A program made the translations under genes and the position numbers. Below are positions 1-5,305 of a stretch of DNA of 5,305 bases, in pieces. The notes beneath the pieces are model-generated. The model saw only the letters and a list, made by a program, of their open reading frames with translations. It did no database searches and was not told the DNA's origin. Location: contig WJJK01000153.1 in NCBI GenBank assembly GCA_014729705.1, forward strand, positions 1 to 5,305. The letters run 5' to 3'. Position 1 is the first letter of the stretch, and each line of letters begins with the position of its first letter. The DNA is from Candidatus Altarchaeales archaeon (GTDB lineage: Archaea; Altiarchaeota; Altiarchaeia; IMC4; SCGC-AAA252-I15).

Positions 1-1332
1 GAAATACTCTACTGGCTCAATAAAGCCCGGGAACAATACCTGTCAGGGGAATTCAAGTTAGACAAGAAACAGGAAGACGTGCACATGAACGTCGAAAAAT
101 ATTTGCTTGAGGGGGCGGGAGCGGAATACGGCGGCAAACTACATACCGCTCGAAGCCGAAACGATCAAGTGATAACCGACTCTAAACTCTATCTCCGGAA
201 ACGACTACTTGAAATCAAAACCAGGATAACAAAGCTTCAGGAAACGTTCCTCACACTCGCCAAAGACAATCCTGTCACAGTAATCCCGGGATACACTCAC
301 ACCCAGGAAGCTCAACCCATAACGCTGGGTTATTGGGCGACGGCCTACGTAAGCATGTTTATGCGGGACATCAAACGACTTGACGACGCCTACCTCGTGG
401 TGGACACCAACCCTCTGGGAAGCGCCGCCTTAGCTGGCACAAGCTTCCCAATAGACCGCAGGTTAACCGCTAAACTACTTGGGTTTTCAGGCCTGCATAA
501 ACACTCCCTTGACGTGATAAGCAGCAGAGACTACATGGTGCAAGTCTTATCCGCTCTTGCAATACACATGTCGAACATAAGCAAACTATCCGAGGAACTC
601 GTATACTGGAGCACATTCGAGTTTGGGTTCCTTGAGTTGGACGACAGCTACACCGCAGGCTCATCCATCATGCCGCAGAAGAAAAACCCCTGCGTAGCCG
701 AACTAGCAAGGGGGCGCACGGGACGGGTTTATGGAACCCTAATGCAGTTGCTGACGATGCTTAAAGGACTGCCTATGGGTTACAACCGGGACCTTCAGGA
801 GGATAAACCCCCTCTTTGGCATGCCATGAACGTGGTTGAATCCACCTTGATAGTGGTTGACGGCATGATCTCGACTATGAAGATCAAAAAAGAAAGGCTT
901 AAACAGGTTTCAGGAGCAAACTTCAACACAGCAACCGAATTAGCCAACTACCTGGTCAGGGAGAAGGGATTGTCTTTCAGAAGATGCCATGAGATAGTCG
1001 GAAACCTCGTGGGGAGCCTCCACCGCCAGGGAGAAACATTCGAAGACACCGAATCCGCCTTAAAGATATTATCCGAAAACCAAGTGGACTTGGATGAGGA
1101 TATATTCAAAAAAATAGTCGACCCCAATCAAGTGGTGCAGGGGTATGAAAGCGAGGGCTCAACCAACCCCAAACAAGTCTCTGAGATGATCGGGGAATTT
1201 GAGGATAGAATCAGGGAAAACAAAAAACAAGTAAACATTCAATCCGAGAAGATAAGCCAAGCTGAGGAGAAAACCCAAAACATAGTGGCAGGGATCCTAG
1301 CAGGCAAGGACATAAACGAGATTGAAATCTAG
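1..1332 (+). CDS. argH: Argininosuccinate lyase, 5' end cut by the window edge
   Basis: This enzyme cleaves argininosuccinate to arginine and fumarate, the last step of arginine synthesis, in the cytoplasm. The frame is open from base 1, and the 26 codons before the first possible internal start (GTG at 79) already match the family, so the gene begins outside the window. Numbering from base 1, 443 residues are present. EDVH is at 25-28, KLHTARSRNDQV at 46-57, PGYTHTQEAQP starts at 96 with the conserved Thr-His at 99-100, and the fumarase/lyase superfamily signature GSSIMPQKKNP is at 220-230, with the catalytic loop serine. Family members run about 460-500 residues, so roughly 60 are missing. 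Small departures are HTA for the usual HTG and TQEAQ for the common LQRAQ. The C-terminus is a long charged helix rich in Glu and Lys. The gene ends in TAG, 19 bases before argG. The family assignment is secure. Confidence 0.96.
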   Translation, partial: EILYWLNKAREQYLSGEFKLDKKQEDVHMNVEKYLLEGAGAEYGGKLHTARSRNDQVITDSKLYLRKRLLEIKTRITKLQETFLTLAKDNPVTVIPGYTHTQEAQPITLGYWATAYVSMFMRDIKRLDDAYLVVDTNPLGSAALAGTSFPIDRRLTAKLLGFSGLHKHSLDVISSRDYMVQVLSALAIHMSNISKLSEELVYWSTFEFGFLELDDSYTAGSSIMPQKKNPCVAELARGRTGRVYGTLMQLLTMLKGLPMGYNRDLQEDKPPLWHAMNVVESTLIVVDGMISTMKIKKERLKQVSGANFNTATELANYLVREKGLSFRRCHEIVGNLVGSLHRQGETFEDTESALKILSENQVDLDEDIFKKIVDPNQVVQGYESEGSTNPKQVSEMIGEFEDRIRENKKQVNIQSEKISQAEEKTQNIVAGILAGKDINEIEI

Positions 1333-1336
1333 GTGA
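1331..1336 (+). promoter_or_regulatory. Possible ribosome-binding site for argG (AGGTGA)
   Basis: AGGTGA overlaps the last two bases of the argH stop codon and contains GGTGA, complementary to the 3' end of archaeal and bacterial 16S rRNA. It sits 15 bases before the argG ATG, longer than the usual 5-10, and the gap is A-rich. No better start lies closer. It may serve a ribosome that has just finished argH, but the spacing makes the assignment tentative. Confidence 0.45.
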
Positions 1337-1351
1337 CACAGAAAAAACAAA

Positions 1352-2542
1352 ATGAAAATAGTTTTAGCTTATTCCGGAGGACTTGACACCTCAGTGTGCA
1401 TTAAGTGGCTTGAAGAGAAATACGACGCCGAAGTCATAACCCTGACCATGGAGTTAGGGCAGGAGTCAGGGGATTTAAGGGAAATCGAGGAGAAAGCCAA
1501 AAAACTTGGGGCAGTGAAAACCTACAGCATAGACGCTCAATCGGAATTCGTTGAAAACTACATAAACCCCGCAATATGGGCTAACGGATTATATGAAGGG
1601 AAATACCCTCTTGCAACCGCCTTAGGCCGGCCGTTAATAGGTAAATGGATGGTGGACATAGCCCACAAGGAGGGGGCGGACGCGGTGGCCCACGGCTCAA
1701 CCGGCAAAGGCAATGACCAGGTGCGGTTGGATGTCACAGTCAAAGCCTTGGACCCGAAGCTTAAGGTGATCGCGCCTGTGAGGCAGTGGCCGATGACGCG
1801 GGAGGAGGAAATAAACTACGCAAGGGAACACGACATACAGATACCTGTCACAGTAGACGACCCCTACAGCTACGACACTAACCTTTGGGGTAAAAGCGCT
1901 GAAGCAGGACCTCTTGAGGATCCCATGAACGAGCCAAAAGAAGCCTGCATGCAATTGACGGCCCCCCCCGAGCAGGCGCCTGATGAACCCCACTACGTAT
2001 CAATCGACTTCCACCGGGGCCTGCCGGTCGCCTTAGACGAGAAGGTGGTGGATGAAGTGGAATTAATAAAACAACTCAATCAGCTGGCCGGCGCCCACGG
2101 GGTGGGGCGGATAGACATGATCGAGGACCGGCTGGTTGGCATAAAAAGCAGGGAAACCTATGAATGCCCGGCGGCGACAGTGATCCTTGAAGCCCACAAG
2201 GAGCTTGAGAGACTCTGCCTCACAAGAGAGCAAAACAGCTTTAAACCCGCGTTAGACCAGAAATGGGGTGAACTAGTCTACTACGGTTTATGGTATGAAC
2301 CCCTTAAAGACGACATACAATCGTTCATAGAAAACACCCAGAAATACGTGACAGGCAAAGTCCGCCTCAAACTATACAAGGGTTCATGCACGGTGGTAGG
2401 CAGGGAAAGCCCCCAAAGTCTCTATGACCTGGGTCTTGCCACATATGATAAGGGAGACAGCTTCGACCATACCTCCGCGGAAGGCTTCATAAACATCTGG
2501 GGCCTTCCAAGCAGAACCTCAGGTGAACGCAAGAAAAGATAG
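1352..2542 (+). CDS. argG: Argininosuccinate synthase
   Basis: This enzyme condenses citrulline with aspartate, using ATP, to give argininosuccinate, which the upstream argH product then splits. The 396 residues match the usual family length. The N-type ATP-pyrophosphatase loop SGGLDTS is at 8-14. The substrate segment YPLATALGRPLI starts at 85, and HGSTGKGNDQ is at 114-123, where Ser replaces the Cys or Ala often seen. The citrulline-pocket residues appear conserved: Ser182 and Glu184 in GKSAEAG, and Glu258 and Tyr270, whose 12-residue spacing matches Glu270/Tyr282 of the human enzyme. The C-terminal half keeps the tetramer-forming region (TGKVRLKLYKGS near 334-345). YSYDTNLWG at 172-180 departs slightly from the common YSIDENLWG. 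The ATG puts the ATP loop at the expected distance from the N-terminus. A run of eight C at 1962-1969 lies within the gene without breaking the frame. It ends in TAG, three bases before the next gene. Confidence 0.97.
   Translation: MKIVLAYSGGLDTSVCIKWLEEKYDAEVITLTMELGQESGDLREIEEKAKKLGAVKTYSIDAQSEFVENYINPAIWANGLYEGKYPLATALGRPLIGKWMVDIAHKEGADAVAHGSTGKGNDQVRLDVTVKALDPKLKVIAPVRQWPMTREEEINYAREHDIQIPVTVDDPYSYDTNLWGKSAEAGPLEDPMNEPKEACMQLTAPPEQAPDEPHYVSIDFHRGLPVALDEKVVDEVELIKQLNQLAGAHGVGRIDMIEDRLVGIKSRETYECPAATVILEAHKELERLCLTREQNSFKPALDQKWGELVYYGLWYEPLKDDIQSFIENTQKYVTGKVRLKLYKGSCTVVGRESPQSLYDLGLATYDKGDSFDHTSAEGFINIWGLPSRTSGERKKR
2521..2526 (+). promoter_or_regulatory. Possible ribosome-binding site for the aminotransferase (AGGTGA)
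   Basis: The same AGGTGA hexamer as before argG lies inside the last codons of argG, 19 bases before the ATG at 2546. The spacing is too long for a standard site. With only three bases between the genes, translation is more likely coupled to argG termination. It is recorded because the motif recurs at both junctions. Confidence 0.3.
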
Positions 2543-2545
2543 AAA

Positions 2546-3742
2546 ATGCCGTTCAAAGTGAAACCCAAAGAATCTGTAAAGAAACTTATCTCCCAGCCTT
2601 ACGCCTTCGACGTGGTGGATGAAAACAAAATCCGCGCGCAAAAGAAACACGGCATAGACTACCTAATCGACTTCGGCATAGGCGACCCCTCCGACCCCAC
2701 GCCTGAAGCCATACGGGAATCCGTTAAACAAAGCGTGGATGCCACGAAAACCAAGGGGTATCCCGCAAGCATCGGCGGCGAGGATCTGAGGCAGGCGATA
2801 ACCAAATACATGGGGAGGAGGTTCAACGTAAACCTGAATCCCTGTGAGGTGGTTAACACCTACGGCTCAAAGTATGCGTGTTTCCAGATTTCATCAATAT
2901 TCCTTGAACCCGGGAAAGACGAGCACAGCCTCATCCCCAACCCAGGCTACCCGCCTTTCGCTGCCGGCACACTCTTTGCAGGCGGAAGACCCTGGTTTAT
3001 AAACCTGGTTGAGGAAAACCACTATCAACCTGACCTTGAGCAGATACCTGGGGCGGTGGTTGATAAAGCCAAAATAATTTTCGTAAACAACCCCCACTCC
3101 CCCACAGCCCAAACCTATGGCGTGGATAAGCTTAAGGAGATAGTTGATTTCTGCCTGGACAACGACATAATACTTGTTTCAGATGAATGCTACTGCGACC
3201 TATACTATGATGAACCCCCCAAAAGCATATTGGAGGTGGCAGGCGCCGACGAGTGCAGCATCCTCCTGCATAGTCTATCTAAAAGGAGCATGATGACCGG
3301 GTATGCGGTAGGGTTTTTCGCATCCAAGAACCCTGAGATACTTAACGCCTACGCCAGCATTCAGCGTAAATCCATACAGGGTGTGGCTAACGTAATCCAG
3401 GATGCGGCTGGGAAGGCGTATGAGGATGAGATCCACCCCCAGATTATGCGGGAGAAATACCGGGAGAGGCTGCAGGCGATAGTGCCCGCCTTAGAGCATT
3501 TAGGCTGTGAAGTCGTCCCCCCGCAGGGCACATTCTTCCTATGGGTTAAAGTCCCTGAGGGGGAGGAGCCGCTGTCTTTCTCAGAGAGGCTTCTTATGGA
3601 TTACGGCGTAAACTGTGTGCCCGGAAACCTGATAAGCGAGACATTCAATGAAGTGAATCCCGGGGAAAAACACGTGCGCTTCGCCTTAGTCCCCCCCATT
3701 GAGAAGACCAGGCAGGCGGCAAGCCGGCTTAAGAAGAAGTAA
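2546..3742 (+). CDS. PLP-dependent class I/II aminotransferase, DapL/DapC-like, with altered cofactor contacts
   Basis: This is a fold-type I aminotransferase of 398 residues, the normal length. Family landmarks in order: GIGDPSDPTP at 44-53; GYPASIGG at 71-78, whose Tyr72 matches the Tyr that reaches the neighbouring subunit's cofactor; GSK at 107-109 (phosphate end); NPGYP then GTLFAGG at 132-147, typical of LL-diaminopimelate aminotransferases; SDECY at 212-216, whose Asp213 and Tyr216 match Asp222 and Tyr225 of aspartate aminotransferase; SLSKRS at 243-248 with the Schiff-base Lys246; and HVRFAL at 376-381, whose Arg378 matches the carboxylate-binding Arg386. Two contacts are changed. HSPT at 184-187 puts Ser where Asn194 is expected, and TGYAVGF at 251-257 puts Ala254 where the phosphate-binding Arg266 is expected. 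The substrate is unresolved: LL-diaminopimelate, succinyl-diaminopimelate, aspartate or another amino acid are all possible. Position in an arg operon would fit supplying aspartate to ArgG, but this is inference. Confidence 0.9.
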   Translation: MPFKVKPKESVKKLISQPYAFDVVDENKIRAQKKHGIDYLIDFGIGDPSDPTPEAIRESVKQSVDATKTKGYPASIGGEDLRQAITKYMGRRFNVNLNPCEVVNTYGSKYACFQISSIFLEPGKDEHSLIPNPGYPPFAAGTLFAGGRPWFINLVEENHYQPDLEQIPGAVVDKAKIIFVNNPHSPTAQTYGVDKLKEIVDFCLDNDIILVSDECYCDLYYDEPPKSILEVAGADECSILLHSLSKRSMMTGYAVGFFASKNPEILNAYASIQRKSIQGVANVIQDAAGKAYEDEIHPQIMREKYRERLQAIVPALEHLGCEVVPPQGTFFLWVKVPEGEEPLSFSERLLMDYGVNCVPGNLISETFNEVNPGEKHVRFALVPPIEKTRQAASRLKKK

Positions 3743-5116
3743 ATGAACAAACAAAAAAAATTAATCCCCCTTGTTTTCATGCTTTTTCTCCTAGCATACC
3801 TACTTCACCAAAATACAGTGCAATCCCGGCCTAACCTCATCATCCTCTCCCTTGACACACTGAGGGGGGATTCCGTAGGCTATATGGGTTATGTGAGAAA
3901 CACCTCCCCCGCCTTGGATGAGGTGGCTGAACACGCATACATATACACTAAGGCATTCAGCCACGCGCCCCGCACAACACCCAGTCACATCACCCTGTTC
4001 ACATCCCTTTATCCCTCCCAGCATCTTGTGCCCGAGTACTCTAGCTGGAACCAATCCTATGCATTATCCCCTGAAGCAACCACCTTAACCCAGTTACTCA
4101 ATCGGTCAGGTTATCGCTGCGCCGCCTTCACGGGGGGCGGTAACGTAGCCCCCGAAACCGGGTTGGGACGCGGGTTCCATGCCTATGAAACATGTGATTT
4201 TCCCTGCTACCTGCCGCGTCTATCAAGCTTCATATCCGAAAACGAAGGGAACCCGTTTTTCCTTTTCATCCACACCTACGAGATACACTCCCCCTATACT
4301 CCTCCAGAAAGTTATGTCAACTATTTCGGCTCAGATTATGGTGGCGGGATAACCGTCAACAAAACCCTGTTGATGTTTGAGGCGGAGAAACAAGAAAAAT
4401 CCATACACGATGTTTATTTCAGCTACGTCGACAGGGAAAACGAGCAAGACATCTTCAGGCTTAAACAACTTTATGACGCGGAAATACGCTACAGCTCAGA
4501 TGTGCTTGTCTCCCGATTAATCGGTGAGTTGAGGGAACACGGTCTTTACGAAAACACTTTGTTGATTATAACCTCTGATCACGGGGAGGAGTTTATGGAG
4601 CACGGCGGCCTTGAACACTGGCGTCTATACAATGAACACATACACGTTCCTTTGATTATAAAGCTGCCTTATCAGAGAAAACAAAAGAAGGTGAAACAGT
4701 ATGTGGGGTTAATCGACGTCGCCCCCACAGTGTTGGATTACCTGGATATTTCTACACCCGGATCCATGCAGGGTGTTAACCTCCTTGAAGTAAACGAATC
4801 ATTTAATCGGCCGTTGTTCAGCGAGAGGATCACAAACCTAGACGCTGAATGCCTTTTTCAGAAGGCAATGATCCACCCCCCGCATAAATATGTGTGGTGC
4901 CCCTTGACTGGGTATGAGAAGGTATACGACTTATCAAAGGATCCAGGAGAGTTGAACCCTAACTCTGGGGTGGGCGCTCGGCGGCTGGTTGAGTTGAGGC
5001 GGGCGTTCTTTGATTGGATGAACCACACCCTGCATACCAGCCTCCCCCCCACAAAGTTGATGCAGCCTTCCCCGCAAACCAGGGAACGGCTTAGGAAGTT
5101 AGGGTACCTGAACTAG
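3743..5116 (+). CDS. Membrane-anchored sulfatase-superfamily protein with Thr at the nucleophile position
   Basis: This is a 457-residue member of the sulfatase / alkaline-phosphatase superfamily. A short basic N-terminus (KQKK at 3-6) and a hydrophobic segment at about 7-21 form a signal anchor, which should place the rest outside the cell. The catalytic domain starts at PNLIILSLDTLRGD (30-43; likely metal ligand Asp38). TTPSH at 78-82 aligns with the C/S-x-P-x-R motif but has Thr78 at the nucleophile site. IHTYEIHSPY at 176-185 and TSDHGEEF at 277-284 (Asp279, His280) supply further metal-site residues, and LYNEHIHVPLII at 295-306 is a family block. YDLSKDPGE and the final RKLGYLN are typical ends, so the protein is complete. 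Six N-x-S/T sequons (53, 103, 120, 206, 351, 427) would suit an extracellular glycoprotein. CDFPC at 151-155 might form a disulfide. Its ATG directly follows the aminotransferase TAA, which suggests translational coupling. The substrate is unknown: a sulfo-, phospho- or phosphoglycan ester are all possible. Confidence 0.9.
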   Translation: MNKQKKLIPLVFMLFLLAYLLHQNTVQSRPNLIILSLDTLRGDSVGYMGYVRNTSPALDEVAEHAYIYTKAFSHAPRTTPSHITLFTSLYPSQHLVPEYSSWNQSYALSPEATTLTQLLNRSGYRCAAFTGGGNVAPETGLGRGFHAYETCDFPCYLPRLSSFISENEGNPFFLFIHTYEIHSPYTPPESYVNYFGSDYGGGITVNKTLLMFEAEKQEKSIHDVYFSYVDRENEQDIFRLKQLYDAEIRYSSDVLVSRLIGELREHGLYENTLLIITSDHGEEFMEHGGLEHWRLYNEHIHVPLIIKLPYQRKQKKVKQYVGLIDVAPTVLDYLDISTPGSMQGVNLLEVNESFNRPLFSERITNLDAECLFQKAMIHPPHKYVWCPLTGYEKVYDLSKDPGELNPNSGVGARRLVELRRAFFDWMNHTLHTSLPPTKLMQPSPQTRERLRKLGYLN

Positions 5117-5305
5117 AGTTTAGATAAACCTGATTCCCCGTCTTTCCTCTCCAAAACCTGTTGATCGGGTTTCGGCTTGGGTTTTGGAGTGTCTCCCAAG
5201 CTTTTTTTGTATAACGTTATTGCCGCGATAAGCGCTGAAGTCAAAATCAACACACTGAACACTAAAAACAACAACAGCCACAGGTTATAGTTCTTGTTGA
5301 AATAC
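5113..5305 (-). CDS. C-terminal end of a convergent membrane protein, 5' part outside the window
   Basis: Read on the minus strand from base 5304, the frame is open for 63 codons to a TAG whose complement is at 5113-5115. The peptide begins YFNKNYNLWLLL, has one strongly hydrophobic stretch of about 25 residues (roughly 7-31), then LYKKS and a polar tail with KPKPKP at 41-46, ending SGLSKL. By the positive-inside rule the Lys-rich tail is cytoplasmic, so the missing N-terminal part should be outside, as in a C-terminally anchored (type I) surface protein, unless further helices lie upstream. All three plus-strand frames here contain stops. The gene meets the sulfatase tail to tail, and both stops lie in one CTAG at 5113-5116. 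The family is not recognised. Short length keeps this below certainty, but the helix followed by basic residues argues for a real gene. Confidence 0.72.
   Translation of the reverse strand, partial: YFNKNYNLWLLLFLVFSVLILTSALIAAITLYKKSLGDTPKPKPKPDQQVLERKDGESGLSKL
5149..5189. repeat. Perfect 10-base inverted repeat overlapping the terminator stem
   Basis: CTCCAAAACC at 5149-5158 is exactly complementary to GGTTTTGGAG at 5180-5189, with a 21-base spacer. The right arm takes in the last two bases of the left terminator arm and most of the terminator loop, so the two hairpins cannot form together on one transcript. On the minus strand the arms encode parts of the Thr-Pro-Lys-Pro and Gln-Val-Leu-Glu-Arg segments of the convergent protein's tail. 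Confidence 0.6.
5175..5208 (+). terminator. Likely terminator of the argH-argG-aminotransferase-sulfatase operon
   Basis: A perfect 7-base stem, GCTTGGG at 5175-5181 with CCCAAGC at 5195-5201, encloses a 13-base loop and is followed at once by seven T (5202-5208). This is the form of an intrinsic terminator on the plus strand. If the host is archaeal, the T run alone could end transcription and the stem may be incidental. It starts about 60 bases after the sulfatase stop and lies inside the coding region of the convergent minus-strand gene, where the T run corresponds to a Lys-Lys-Ser stretch, so coding constraint could also explain part of it. Confidence 0.6.

Noticed and set aside
79..87. 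GTG at 79 or ATG at 85 as the start of argH
   Set aside because: The 26 codons upstream are open and family-like, and starting here would remove about 85 residues of the conserved N-terminal domain. The gene is cut by the window edge.
470..664. Minus-strand open frame opposite argH
   Set aside because: It lies wholly opposite a well-conserved gene, its peptide is rich in Cys and Arg without recognisable motifs, and it has no supporting context.
1558..1993. Two overlapping minus-strand open frames opposite argG
   Set aside because: They are complements of the conserved argG coding region, overlap each other and show no domain.
2659..3112. Minus-strand open frames opposite the aminotransferase
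   Set aside because: Their low-complexity Gly/Val-rich peptides are explained by the Pro-rich codons on the plus strand.
2546..3742. Acetylornithine aminotransferase (argD) because of the arg neighbours
   Set aside because: ArgD is a class III enzyme. The motifs here (GYP, GTLFAGG, SLSKRS) are of the class I/II subgroup.
3800..4054. Minus-strand open frame opposite the sulfatase N-terminal half
   Set aside because: It is fully covered by a recognisable sulfatase-domain gene and shows no motif.
4858..5052. Minus-strand open frame opposite the sulfatase C-terminus
   Set aside because: The plus-strand sequence here carries the typical family ending, and the minus peptide has no family features.
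3743..5116. Classical formylglycine arylsulfatase
   Set aside because: The Cys or Ser required for formylglycine is replaced by Thr78, so only superfamily membership is claimed.
1..5305. CRISPR array, defence system or mobile element
   Set aside because: No spaced direct repeats, transposase, integrase or terminal inverted repeats are visible, and the plus-strand genes are contiguous and metabolic or membrane-associated.

Overview
The window holds four tightly packed plus-strand genes and the tail end of a convergent minus-strand gene. There are no rRNA or tRNA genes, insertion sequences or CRISPR repeats that I can see. The source is probably an archaeon: ATA (Ile) and AGG/AGA (Arg) codons are frequent, a GGTGA ribosome-binding core precedes two of the genes, and ArgG resembles archaeal (TACK-type) argininosuccinate synthases as I remember them. 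The lineage is an inference from codon use and motifs; no marker gene is present.

Layout: (1) positions 1-1332, argH (argininosuccinate lyase), missing about 60 N-terminal residues at the window edge. (2) 1352-2542, argG (argininosuccinate synthase), complete. (3) 2546-3742, a class I/II PLP aminotransferase resembling the LL-diaminopimelate / succinyl-diaminopimelate aminotransferases, but with two normally conserved cofactor-contact residues changed. (4) 3743-5116, a membrane-anchored protein of the sulfatase / alkaline-phosphatase superfamily with Thr, not Cys or Ser, at the nucleophile position. (5) 5113-5305, minus strand, the C-terminal 63 residues of a protein ending in one transmembrane helix and a Lys/Pro-rich tail. 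Its stop codon overlaps the sulfatase stop in a shared CTAG.

The four plus-strand genes are 19, 3 and 0 bases apart and are almost certainly one operon. ArgG joins citrulline and aspartate, and ArgH splits the product into arginine and fumarate, so the first two genes are the last two steps of arginine synthesis. The aminotransferase could supply aspartate or make a related amino acid, but its substrate cannot be read from the sequence. The sulfatase-like protein should face outward from the membrane and has no obvious link to arginine; it may simply share transcription. A stem followed by seven T residues, about 60 bases past the sulfatase stop, looks like the operon's terminator and lies inside the convergent gene.

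The most interesting points are the altered aminotransferase active site, the convergent membrane-protein fragment with its shared stop, and two mutually exclusive hairpins in the shared 3' region.
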